A DNA stretch of 7,114 nt from Bacteroidota bacterium (GTDB taxonomy: Bacteria > Bacteroidota > Bacteroidia > Cytophagales > Cyclobacteriaceae). A program made the position numbers and the translations under genes. Shown one piece after another: positions 1 to 5,996 of this stretch (position 1 is its first letter; each line of letters begins with the position of its first letter). The notes under the pieces are model-generated. The model ran no database searches. It was not told where the DNA came from and worked only from the letters and a program-made list of their open reading frames with translations. Location: the NCBI GenBank assembly GCA_023417955.1, contig JAEZDW010000109.1, positions 1 through 7,114 on the forward strand. Reading direction: 5' to 3'.

Positions 1-120
1 GCCTTTGACGCTGATCCGTGGCAATTTTGATTGGGCAGTAAGCACCGTAGCAGTTGCCAGGATGACGAGTACCGAAAGAATACGGACAGTTATTTGCATT
101 GCGCGTGTCTGGTTTGCCAT
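1..120 (-). CDS. Secreted protein, N-terminal fragment (possibly GH5 glycoside hydrolase)
   Basis: This is a partial gene that starts at 120 and leaves the window at the left edge. Forty codons are open from an ATG at 120-118; a second in-frame ATG lies at 99-97 (residue 8). The translation has a clear type I signal peptide: Arg6 and Arg13, a hydrophobic core at about residues 14-28 (ILSVLVILATATVLT), and a likely cleavage in T-A-Q around residues 28-30. The visible mature part is SKLPRISVKG. From memory, Bacteroidota endoglucanase-like proteins of family GH5 often begin with a similar ISVKGN(x)FV segment, so secreted polysaccharide hydrolysis is a reasonable guess. Ten residues cannot prove it. 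No Shine-Dalgarno site is visible before either ATG. The signal peptide makes the reading frame credible; the function is inference. Confidence 0.6.
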   Translation of the reverse strand, partial: MANQTRAMQITVRILSVLVILATATVLTAQSKLPRISVKG

Positions 121-295
121 GAAAGTATTACAAATACGGCTGGCGGGAAAGGGTAATGCCTGCCGGGAAACAAAATGTACGGTAAATGGAAACATTTCTG
201 CCGGCAGTTTCAGGTTGGGGAGGTTTCAAGTTTCAGGAGGTACTAATGATGTTTATGCTAACTGATTAGGGAATGCCTCGAAGATGAGTTATTTC

Positions 296-323
296 TGATT
301 TCTAATTTTTGATTTATAATTGG
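296..323. repeat. AT-rich 14-bp direct repeat, two units
   Basis: The units TGATTTCTAATTTT (296-309) and TGATTTATAATTGG (310-323) are adjacent and share ten of fourteen bases (TGATTT, then TAATT in register). The repeat sits at the boundary between ordinary intergenic sequence and the GC-rich repeat remnant. It could be chance AT-rich sequence or a site flanking the repeat. Confidence 0.4.
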
Positions 324-349
324 CTGAGGGTGAGTAATGTGCATCCTGC

Positions 350-448
350 GTTACGCGCATTTCCCTCGCGACCTCCGCTTCTTATCCGCACCCCGCACGA
401 CTGCGTTGCCCGCATGCCTGCATCCGATGCCCTCGCGCACCCCTTGCC
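350..448 (+). repeat. Decayed copy of the GC-rich dispersed repeat
   Basis: Two blocks match the repeat family seen at 1151-1603. GCATTTCCCTCGCGAC, followed by a TTC/TAT/TGCAC-like tail (about 358-392), matches 1205-1232. CCCTCGCGCACCCCTTGCC at 430-448 is an exact 19-base match to 1410-1428. The blocks are in the same orientation as the copies after 1083 and are separated by diverged sequence, which suggests an old or rearranged copy. Confidence 0.55.
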
Positions 449-579
449 TTTCTTCCACGACTTTTTTTAACAGCTCGTCCTTCATCCTGGATTCTAATTC
501 CTACACTTCCAAGCGCCAATTTTTAGGACGCGGTTTTGAGGTGCTCGCCGTTTTGCGGACCTTGCATAAAAAACACGTT

Positions 580-1083
580 ATGAAGGCTATTCTCATTATC
601 ACGTTCTCACTGCTCACTATCGGAGCAACGGCGCAGACAACTTACGGTATCAAGGCTGGGGCTGCTCACACCTATATGAACGGGGTGGATTTTCACAAGA
701 GTATCGGGTACTACGTCGGTGGATTCATGGAGGGTCGTGCAGACAGGATATCAACAGTGCTGGAGCTCGTGTTCGTCGATCAACTGAACAACTTCGACGG
801 CACATTGCTTGCGCAAAAGAGTATTATGTTCACAATAGGGCCATCGTTCTACTTGTCGGAAGGCAGTCCGCTGAGCATCGGGGTAGGTGCCACAGCTGGG
901 CACGACCTGGGCACACGTTGGGACGGCGAAAAGCTTGATATTCCGAAAGACGTTCGCGCAGGGGGATACGCAGGCCTGAATTACGACCTGCAAAAAATCA
1001 AGTTACAGGTGCGCTTTCTTCGCGAACTGAGGGGTAGCAATATGCTTCACTTTGGGCTGAATTATACGCTATTCCAGGGCTAA
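580..1083 (+). CDS. Exported protein, probable outer-membrane beta-barrel (porin-family-like)
   Basis: The protein has 167 residues from an ATG at 580. I chose this start because the first 19 residues form a textbook signal peptide: MKAILIITFSLLTIGATAQ, with cleavage after ATA or ATAQ. The mature chain alternates polar and hydrophobic residues with many Gly and aromatic residues, for example YGIKAGAAHTYM, GYYVGGFMEG, FTIGPSFYL, LSIGVGATAGHDLG, GGYAGLNYDL and a last strand LHFGLNYTLF that ends in aromatic residues. This is the pattern of a small 8-strand outer-membrane beta-barrel, as in the PorT/OmpA-like 'porin family' proteins of Bacteroidota. I see no OmpA peptidoglycan-binding domain. The frame is open for 81 more codons upstream, but those lie in repeat sequence and would bury the signal peptide. 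The gene is flanked by repeats on both sides and appears to be a single-gene unit. The role (passive pore or structural envelope protein) is not determinable. Confidence 0.8.
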   Translation: MKAILIITFSLLTIGATAQTTYGIKAGAAHTYMNGVDFHKSIGYYVGGFMEGRADRISTVLELVFVDQLNNFDGTLLAQKSIMFTIGPSFYLSEGSPLSIGVGATAGHDLGTRWDGEKLDIPKDVRAGGYAGLNYDLQKIKLQVRFLRELRGSNMLHFGLNYTLFQG

Positions 1084-1134
1084 ACATCGCATCGCGGGAT
1101 ATCATCATCCTCTTTCTGCTGCGCTTCCAGATTC

Positions 1135-1155
1135 GACAGCACTACAAGTGCTGTC
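1135..1155. repeat. Perfect hairpin, 9-bp stem and ACA loop
   Basis: GACAGCACT (1135-1143) and AGTGCTGTC (1147-1155) are perfect reverse complements around ACA. The hairpin starts 51 bases after the beta-barrel stop codon. It is followed by AAAAATAAA rather than a T-run, so it is not a standard intrinsic terminator for the plus-strand gene. It could still mark or protect the mRNA 3' end. Its right arm is also the first bases of the repeat copy that follows. Confidence 0.6.
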
Positions 1156-1220
1156 AAAAATAAACTCTGCGAAACTTCCGCGACCTCGCGCCACTGCGTT
1201 GCCTGCATTTCCCTCGCGAC
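1151..1220 (+). repeat. GC-rich dispersed repeat, direct copy 1
   Basis: The copy reads CTGTCAAAAATAAA, then CTCTGCGAAACTTCCGCGAC, then CTCGCGCCACTGCGTTGCC, TGCATTTCCCTCGCGAC. The core (a CTCTGCGAAACT word followed by CGC-rich words and CTGCGTTG) recurs with the same spacing at 1311 and 1513. The trailing TGCATTTCCCTCGCGAC links it to the decayed copy near 358. Confidence 0.75.
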
Positions 1221-1310
1221 TTCCTATCTGCACTCATTCATCCCTGAATGGACCCACGCAGTATTGTGTGTTCGGATCATAGAAGCTATGCCTGCTGACG
1301 CAGAGGACTG

Positions 1311-1370
1311 TTGTCAAAAATAGACTCTGCGAAACTCCGCGACCCCGCGCCTCTGCGTTGACCTGCATTC
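1311..1370 (+). repeat. GC-rich dispersed repeat, direct copy 2
   Basis: This copy is in the same orientation as copy 1: TTGTCAAAAATAGA, then CTCTGCGAAACTCCGCGACC, then CCGCGCCTCTGCGTTGACC, TGCATTC. It is nearly identical to copy 1 over about 60 bases and starts 160 bases after it. It is preceded by GACGCAGAGGACTG, which carries the core word in inverted form (CGCAGAG). Confidence 0.75.
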
Positions 1371-1409
1371 ATGCGCCCTCTGCATTGCCATTGTTCCTGC
1401 TCATCAACT

Positions 1410-1574
1410 CCCTCGCGCACCCCTTGCCCCTTAAGGGGAACAGCCGCACATGTGTATGTGAATAAAACTGTGATCGTGAAGAGATAGACCCGGTCTCAAC
1501 ACGCTGAGAACTGCTGCAAAAAAAAATTCTGCGAGACTCTGCGCCTCCGCGCCTCTGCGTTGACCTGCATTCCT
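1410..1574 (+). repeat. Full-length GC-rich repeat element, about 165 bp (orientation A)
   Basis: The modules in order are: CCCTCGCGCACCCCTTGCC (1410-1428); the palindrome CCCCTTAAGGGG (1427-1438); AACAGCCGCACATGTGTATG; a middle part with GGTCTCAACACGCTGAGAAC, which can form a small TCTCA/TGAGA hairpin; an A-run (about 1518-1526); and the TCTGCGAGACTCTGCGCCTC core ending in CTGCGTTGACCTGCATTCCT. A partial extra unit (GCGCCTCCGCGTTGCCTGCATTCCTG) follows to 1600. The same modules, in the same order and with the same overall length, occur in reverse complement at 5721-5887, so this is a discrete element rather than random GC-rich sequence. Related CGCAGAGGCGCAGAG-type repeats are, from memory, common in intergenic DNA of environmental bacteria. 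Confidence 0.75.
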
Positions 1575-1610
1575 GCGCCTCCGCGTTGCCTGCATTCCTG
1601 CCACCACCAT

Positions 1611-1642
1611 AAAAAGCAGAAGGCCCGTATTCACAGGCCTTC
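1611..1642 (-). terminator. Intrinsic terminator of the M13 peptidase gene
   Basis: Read on the minus strand, GAAGGCC and GGCCTTC form a 7-bp stem (arms 1636-1642 and 1619-1625) with a 10-base loop, followed by TGCTTTTT. The stem begins 30 bases past the M13 stop codon at 1673. No T-run follows on the plus strand, so it acts in the minus direction only. Confidence 0.8.
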
Positions 1643-1672
1643 ATTCAAATTAAAGTCGCTTAAAAAAATAGA

Positions 1673-3700
1673 CTACCAGATCCGGATCCGCTGTTCCTTC
1701 GGCACAAACATTGCATCGCCTTCCTTGATTCCGAAGGCTTCGTAGAATGCGTCGTGGTGCATAACGGGACCGTTGGCGCGGTACATACCGGGTGAGTGTG
1801 GATCAGTGAGTACCTGTTGCGCCTGAGATTCAGGCAGCATCTTCACGCGCCAGATTTGTGCCCAGCTCAGGAAGAAGCGTTGTGCCGGAGTGAACCCGTC
1901 AATCTTCTTGCCTTCTTTGAACTGCTTAGTTTTCGTAAACGCTTCATACGCGATTGACAATCCGCCAAAGTCGGCAATGTTTTCACCGAGGGTAAGTCTG
2001 CCGTTGACGTGAAGCGTATCAAGCACTGTGAAGCTGTTGAACTGGTTCACAACTTTGTCGGCGCGCTCCTTAAAACGATCGGCGTCTTCCTTTGTCCACC
2101 AGTCTTTCAGGTTACCGTCGTGTGCGTATTGGCGACCACTGTCGTCGAAGCCGTGAGTCATTTCGTGACCGATTACAGCGCCGATACCGCCGTAGTTGAT
2201 GGCATCATCGGCATCGTTGTCAAAGAACGGGAATTGCAGGATCCCGGCAGGGAATGCAATCTCATTGTTCACGGGACTGTAGTACGCATTCACAGTTGGC
2301 GGTGTCATTCCCCACAACGTCTTGTCTACGGGTTTGCCGAAGCGGTTTACCATTTCGTCGTATGCCCACTCACTGCAGCGTTGCAGGTTGCCGAGGTAAT
2401 CGTTGCGGTCGATACGGATGGAACTGTAGTCGCGCCATTTATCGGGGTAGCCAATTTTTTTCGCAAAAGCATTCAACTTCTCAAGTGCGCGCGTTTTCGT
2501 CTCGTCCGACATCCAGTCAAGGTTCTTGATGCGATCTTCGAATGATTGTTCGAGGTTGTCGACGAGTTCGATCATCCGTTTTTTCGCTTCCGGCTTGAAG
2601 TAACGTTCAACGTACAGTTCACCGAGCAATTCGCCGAGGTTACGGTCGATTGTGCTGCTCATACGTTGCCAGCGCGGCGTAAGTTGTTTCTGACCACTGA
2701 GTACGCTTGTGAAGGCGAAGTTAGCCTGCACGAAATCATTGCTGAGGTGTGGGGCAGCACCCTTAATAACGTTCCACTGAAGGTATGTTTTCCAGTCGGA
2801 AAGCGGAACCGCCGTAAGCAGTGCGTCCGCCGACTTGAAAAATGTGGGGTTGTTCGTAACCAGACTGTCAGCGCCTGTAATCTTGAGCTTCTTCAGCATA
2901 CTGTTCCAGTCTATCGAAGGCGTGGTTGCCGAGAAATCCCTGATCGAAAACTTGTTATATGTTTTTTGCGGATCGCGGAGTTCAACACGCGGCATTTGCA
3001 TTTTCGCAAGCGCGGTTTCAATACGGATTATCGATTCAGCTTTCGCTGCAGCCTCAGCTTCGTTGCTTCCCGTGAGCTGGAACATTTGGTTGAGGTACGT
3101 TGAATAAGCAGCGCGGATTTTTGTACTGCGTGTGTCTGACTTCAAATAGTAATCCCGGTCAGGCAGCGTAGTACCACCCTGGCTCAGACTTGGTATGTAC
3201 TGGTCGGCACGCTTGCGGTCCTGGCCAATGAAGAATCCAAAGAGCGGACTTGCAACCCCTTGCGTGCGGAGGCTGGCGATCTCATCGAGTACGCCTTGAA
3301 CGGACGAAATGTCCGCAATGCGATCGAGGTCGGATTTGATGGGCTGGTAGCCCAGCTTCTGGATAGCGATGCTGTCCATACCGCTGGCGTAGAGATCACC
3401 GATTTTCTGGTATTTTGATGATTTACCAGGGGTTTTGGCAGTTTCCTCAAGAAGCAGTTTCAGACGGCGCGAGCTTTCTTCGCGCAGGGCGGCGAAACTT
3501 CCCCAACTTGTTTTTGATGGTGGAATGACACTCTTTTTCAGCCAGCCTCCGTTTGCATAGAGGTAGAAATTCTCTCCCGGTTTTACGGAAAGGTCCATAT
3601 TGGCTGGATCAATAAATTTTGGCTTTTTCCGCGCCGGAACGGCTGCGACAATGCCCAGAATAACGATGCCGACAAGGGCATATCGAAGTGCGTAGTGCAT
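1673..3700 (-). CDS. pepO: M13-family zinc endopeptidase (PepO/neprilysin-like)
   Basis: This is an exported metalloendopeptidase expected to cleave small peptides outside the cytoplasm. I chose the ATG at 3700 (675 residues) because MHYALRYALVGIVILGIVAA starts the signal peptide or anchor directly; an in-frame ATG at 3736 would add 12 residues. The N-terminal M13 domain begins near residue 30 with the typical FIDPANMDLSVKPGENFYLY. The catalytic motifs are all present: NAYY at 471-474 (substrate-binding Asn-Ala), HEMTH at 512-516 (two zinc His and catalytic Glu513), and ENIAD at 573-577 (third zinc ligand Glu573 and Asp577). Spacing matches neprilysin closely (41 residues from Asn-Ala to the first His). 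The C-terminus is QRIRIW, keeping the final Trp but lacking the Cys of eukaryotic CxxW. Length is normal and no lesion is seen. It is transcribed alone, ends in its own terminator, and diverges from the DUF885 gene 237 bases away. Confidence 0.96.
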   Translation of the reverse strand: MHYALRYALVGIVILGIVAAVPARKKPKFIDPANMDLSVKPGENFYLYANGGWLKKSVIPPSKTSWGSFAALREESSRRLKLLLEETAKTPGKSSKYQKIGDLYASGMDSIAIQKLGYQPIKSDLDRIADISSVQGVLDEIASLRTQGVASPLFGFFIGQDRKRADQYIPSLSQGGTTLPDRDYYLKSDTRSTKIRAAYSTYLNQMFQLTGSNEAEAAAKAESIIRIETALAKMQMPRVELRDPQKTYNKFSIRDFSATTPSIDWNSMLKKLKITGADSLVTNNPTFFKSADALLTAVPLSDWKTYLQWNVIKGAAPHLSNDFVQANFAFTSVLSGQKQLTPRWQRMSSTIDRNLGELLGELYVERYFKPEAKKRMIELVDNLEQSFEDRIKNLDWMSDETKTRALEKLNAFAKKIGYPDKWRDYSSIRIDRNDYLGNLQRCSEWAYDEMVNRFGKPVDKTLWGMTPPTVNAYYSPVNNEIAFPAGILQFPFFDNDADDAINYGGIGAVIGHEMTHGFDDSGRQYAHDGNLKDWWTKEDADRFKERADKVVNQFNSFTVLDTLHVNGRLTLGENIADFGGLSIAYEAFTKTKQFKEGKKIDGFTPAQRFFLSWAQIWRVKMLPESQAQQVLTDPHSPGMYRANGPVMHHDAFYEAFGIKEGDAMFVPKEQRIRIW

Positions 3701-3754
3701 AGGTATAATGAGTTTAACGCGATAAAATAATAGCATTTCATCCTAAAATGTTTC

Positions 3755-3771
3755 CCTTTTTCAGAAAAAGG
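3755..3771. promoter_or_regulatory. Palindrome CCTTTTTC-A-GAAAAAGG, possible operator
   Basis: Two 8-base arms are perfectly complementary around a single A at 3763. The site lies 55 bases upstream of the M13 ATG and 167 bases upstream of the DUF885 ATG. A near-contiguous palindrome with a one-base centre is better suited to a protein-binding dyad than to an RNA hairpin. Regulatory function is inference. Confidence 0.35.
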
Positions 3772-3888
3772 TGATAAAAGGCTTCTTTGTCGTTTAAAAG
3801 TGAACAAAATTTTCATGTTACGCTCGCGGGACTTACTCCCCCGGATTTTTTTGTCCTTCCAATTTCTTAGATTCGGCCTTGTGGCGCG

Positions 3889-3903
3889 TCCGGAATTTCC
3901 GGA
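3889..3903. promoter_or_regulatory. Palindrome TCCGGAA-T-TTCCGGA upstream of the DUF885 gene
   Basis: Two 7-base arms are perfectly complementary around T3896. The site ends 34 bases before the DUF885 ATG at 3938, a position where an operator or a 5'-leader element could act. It could bind a dimeric repressor. It is short enough that chance is not excluded. Confidence 0.35.
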
Positions 3904-3937
3904 AAGGCCCCGAGTTCCCTTATCTAACGTAATCACT

Positions 3938-5716
3938 ATGCGTGCAATTTTATTCCTGATTCTGCTGATCCCGGTACTTGTTTCATGCGTGTCGAATTCA
4001 GACACAGCTTCGAGTAAAACGGATATCCCGTTTGACAGTCTGCTGACCGAGTATTATGAGGAGCGACTCGCTTTGGTACCGTTTGAAGCAACGTACGCAG
4101 GCGATAACCGCTATAACGATACGATTCAAAATACACTTACGGCAGAGTATCGTGCTGCTTTGGGTGACTTTTACCAGAAATATCGGTCGCAGCTGGAGCA
4201 TTATGATACCGCCGTGATGAACGAAAATGAAAGGCTGAGTTACGATGTGCTGAAGTGGACGTGTGATATAAACCTGAAACGCCTCGAATTTCCGGAGCTC
4301 CTGACGCCGCTGAACCAATTTACATCGATGGCTCTTTCGGTGGGAATTCTGGCGAGTGGTCAGAGTGTGCAGCCATTTAAGACCGCAAGTGATTATGATA
4401 ACTGGCTTTCACGACTTGAAGATTTTCAGGCGTGGATGGATACGGCGATGGTCAACATGCGCAAGGGCATGAAAAGTGGTCACGTGATACCAAAAGTGCT
4501 CGCGCAAAAGATGCTGGATCAGTTCAAATCATTCGCAACGGGACCTGTTGATGCACACCTTTTCTACAAGCCTGTGTTGAACATGCCGGCGGATTTTTCA
4601 GAGAAGGACAAGGAAAGACTCACTGCCGCATTTGTCCGAAAGATTGGCAATGACCTTATTCCGATGTATGCCGATCTTGTTGAGTTTCTTGAGAAAGAAT
4701 ACATTCCGGCGTGTCGTGAATCAAGTGGTATTTCGGGAATACCCGGTGGTGATAAGTATTATGATTTTTTGATAAAGTATTACACGACAACTGACCTTTC
4801 CGCAGAGGAGATATTTGAAATCGGTCAACGCGAGGTACAGCGGCTAACGGAGGAAATGGAGTCGGTACGCGAGCAGGTTGGCTTCAAGGGTACGTTACCG
4901 GAATTCTTTGTACACCTGCGTGAGAAGAAGGAGTTGCTTCCATTCAATAAGCCGGAGGAAGTGATCGCGAACTTTAATCGTATTCACGATAAGATGAAAC
5001 CAAACCTGACGAGGCTGTTCAAGAATACACCGAAGACGCCCTTTGAAGTAAGGCGTACGGAGGCGTTCCGCGAGAAGAGTGCTGCCGCGCAGTATTTCCC
5101 GGGTTCTTTGGATGGTACGCGCCCCGGAATATTTTACGTTCCAATTCCCGATGTGAAAAATTACAACACGATTGGTGATGAAGACCTGTTCCTGCATGAA
5201 GCAATACCGGGCCATCATTACCAGATATCGCTGGCGCGTGAAAACCCTGACTTGCCTAAGTTCAGAAAGACGTCAGGGTATAGTGCATATAGTGAGGGAT
5301 GGGCGCTTTATACTGAGTCGTTAGGGAAGGAACTGGGACTGTATGAAGATCCGTATCAGTATTTTGGAATGTTGAGTGCCGATATGCACCGTGCAATCCG
5401 GCTCGTTGTCGATGCGGGTATGCATTCAAAGGGATGGACGCGTGAACAGGCGATACAGTATTCGCTGGAGCATGAGGCAGAGGATGAGCGCAGCGTTACA
5501 GCGGAAGTTGAGCGCTACATGGCGATACCGGGCCAGGCGCTGTCGTACAAGATCGGCCAACTAAAGATCCGTGAACTTCGTGCGCGTGCAGAGCAGGCGT
5601 TGGGGGACGGGTTTGACATTGCGGAGTTTCATGATCAGGTACTTAATTCGGGGAATCTGCCGTTGAGTATACTTGAAAAGAAAATTGATCGGTGGATAGC
5701 GGGTGCGTCAAAATAG
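3938..5716 (+). CDS. DUF885-family putative metallopeptidase, lipoprotein
   Basis: The 592-residue protein starts at the ATG at 3938, where MRAILFLILLIPVLVSC gives a lipoprotein signal peptide with lipobox L-V-S-C and lipidated Cys17. The earlier in-frame ATG at 3800 would bury it. The mature protein should be anchored to the outer membrane; Val18 follows the Cys. DUF885 (PF05960) signatures are clear in the C-terminal half: HEAIPGHH at 420-427, YSEGWALYTE from about 451 (Glu453), then RAIRLVVDAGMHSKGWT, SVTAEVERYMAIPGQALSYKIGQ and the end segment GNLPLSILEKKIDRWI. HExxPGH plus the Glu of EGWA is taken by analogy with gluzincins as a zinc site. Length fits the family and no break is seen. It diverges from the M13 peptidase gene, which suggests related roles in extracytoplasmic peptide breakdown, but substrate and mechanism are not shown. 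No terminator with a T-run follows; repeat DNA begins 4 bases after the stop. Confidence 0.92.
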   Translation: MRAILFLILLIPVLVSCVSNSDTASSKTDIPFDSLLTEYYEERLALVPFEATYAGDNRYNDTIQNTLTAEYRAALGDFYQKYRSQLEHYDTAVMNENERLSYDVLKWTCDINLKRLEFPELLTPLNQFTSMALSVGILASGQSVQPFKTASDYDNWLSRLEDFQAWMDTAMVNMRKGMKSGHVIPKVLAQKMLDQFKSFATGPVDAHLFYKPVLNMPADFSEKDKERLTAAFVRKIGNDLIPMYADLVEFLEKEYIPACRESSGISGIPGGDKYYDFLIKYYTTTDLSAEEIFEIGQREVQRLTEEMESVREQVGFKGTLPEFFVHLREKKELLPFNKPEEVIANFNRIHDKMKPNLTRLFKNTPKTPFEVRRTEAFREKSAAAQYFPGSLDGTRPGIFYVPIPDVKNYNTIGDEDLFLHEAIPGHHYQISLARENPDLPKFRKTSGYSAYSEGWALYTESLGKELGLYEDPYQYFGMLSADMHRAIRLVVDAGMHSKGWTREQAIQYSLEHEAEDERSVTAEVERYMAIPGQALSYKIGQLKIRELRARAEQALGDGFDIAEFHDQVLNSGNLPLSILEKKIDRWIAGASK

Positions 5717-5720
5717 GGAT

Positions 5721-5887
5721 AGGAATGCAGTTCAACGCAGGGGCACGGGGCCGCTGAGATTCGCAGAGTTTATTTTTGATAGCCGTTCTCGGTGTTTGGA
5801 GGCAAGACTCTTTTTCATCACGCTCACAGTTTGTTCAAATACACACGTGCGGCTGTTCCCCTTCAGGGGTCAGGGGCGCGGGAGAGT
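5721..5887 (-). repeat. Full-length GC-rich repeat element (orientation B, inverted)
   Basis: This is the reverse complement of the element at 1410-1574, aligned end to end with about three-quarters identity by eye. Shared blocks in order are AGGAATGCAG (5721-5730), TCAACGCAG, TCGCAGA, a T-rich run, GTTCTC, TCACAGTTT and the exact 17-mer GTGCGGCTGTTCCCCTT (5847-5863). The last block runs into CCCCTTCAGGGG (5858-5869), a one-base variant of CCCCTTAAGGGG. It starts 4 bases after the DUF885 stop codon, so it forms the 3' UTR of that gene. Its hairpins might help to end or stabilise the transcript. Confidence 0.75.
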
Positions 5888-5996
5888 TTTCAGCGCAAGC
5901 GCATTGATGTTTTGAAGTAACAGCAAGGGCCCAGTAGCTAGCTGCGGGTAGCCGTTCCGTTTGTTGTTGTACGGAAGAAACTCACTACATTGAGTT
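5888..5996 (+). promoter_or_regulatory. Upstream region of the DUF5655-like gene
   Basis: TTCCGT (5955-5960) and ACGGAA (5971-5976) form a 6-bp stem around TTGTTGTTGT. A possible Bacteroidota-type promoter is TTG near 5964-5966 with TACATTGA (5987-5994), which partly matches TAnnTTTG. If this were used, transcription would start at or very near the ATG at 5997, giving a leaderless message. No Shine-Dalgarno site is present. The match is weak. Confidence 0.25.

Larger units (their letters stand above)
121..579. other. Non-coding region between two outward-facing genes
   Basis: No gene is supported here. The region separates the leftward secreted-protein start (120) from the rightward beta-barrel start (580), so promoters for both should lie in it. 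I could not find a convincing Bacteroidota -33/-7 pair (TTTG and TAnnTTTG). Positions 240-330 are AT-rich and hold a short direct repeat. Positions 350-450 are GC-rich and resemble the repeats found after 1083. The plus frame stays open from 337 into the downstream gene, but that 81-residue stretch is rich in Pro, Ser and Arg, runs through repeat sequence, and precedes a perfect signal peptide, so it is not likely to be protein. Confidence 0.6.
1084..1672. other. Repeat-filled intergenic region
   Basis: This gap of about 590 bases lies between the convergent ends of the beta-barrel gene (plus) and the M13 peptidase gene (minus). No gene is supported. It holds a perfect 9-bp hairpin (1135-1155), three direct copies of a GC-rich repeat core, one of them part of a full element of about 165 bp, a small CATTCA/TGAATG hairpin (1235-1250), and the M13 terminator. 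Open frames here are translations of the repeat. In the minus direction they read as Arg/Gln/Glu-rich NAEAQ..QRRGAEAQS, a string I recall being wrongly annotated as protein in many genomes. Confidence 0.7.
3701..3937. promoter_or_regulatory. Divergent intergenic region of the two peptidase genes
   Basis: Both peptidase genes start outward from this gap of 237 bases, so both promoters should lie here. I see no confident Bacteroidota promoter: TAGATTCG at 3868-3875 matches 5 of the 6 fixed TAnnTTTG bases, but the nearest TTTG (3850-3853) is only 14 bases upstream, which is too close. Two perfect short palindromes stand out, CCTTTTTC-A-GAAAAAGG (3755-3771) and TCCGGAA-T-TTCCGGA (3889-3903). The ATG at 3800 that opens the longest plus frame is followed by 46 codons without signal-peptide character and is not used as the start. 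Confidence 0.5.

Noticed and set aside
5..265. Plus-strand reading frame of 86 codons
   Set aside because: It lies antisense to the signal-peptide frame on the minus strand and has no protein-like features.
1135..1155. Intrinsic terminator of the beta-barrel gene
   Set aside because: The stem is strong but an A-run, not a T-run, follows on the plus strand, and the minus strand lacks a T-run after the stem too.
1151..1603. CRISPR array
   Set aside because: Copy spacing is irregular (160 and about 200 bases), copies differ in sequence, and there are no uniform spacers or cas genes.
1369..1644. Two overlapping minus-strand frames of 91 and 67 codons
   Set aside because: They translate the GC-rich repeat (NAEAQ/QRRGAEAQS-type strings) and the M13 terminator; no domain or start signal.
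2009..3103. Two consecutive plus-strand frames (178 and 185 codons) opposite the M13 gene
   Set aside because: The minus strand here encodes conserved M13 motifs with correct spacing. The plus frames are antisense shadows rich in Val, Cys and Arg.
3583..4318. Minus-strand frames of 140, 106 and 66 codons around the divergent region
   Set aside because: They overlap the M13 N-terminus in another frame or lie antisense to the DUF885 lipoprotein; no supporting features.
4895..5218. Minus-strand frames of 107 and 61 codons
   Set aside because: Antisense to the DUF885 coding sequence, including its HEAIPGHH motif region.
5703..5915. Plus-strand frame of 70 codons after the DUF885 gene
   Set aside because: It reads through the inverted repeat element; the product is repeat translation.
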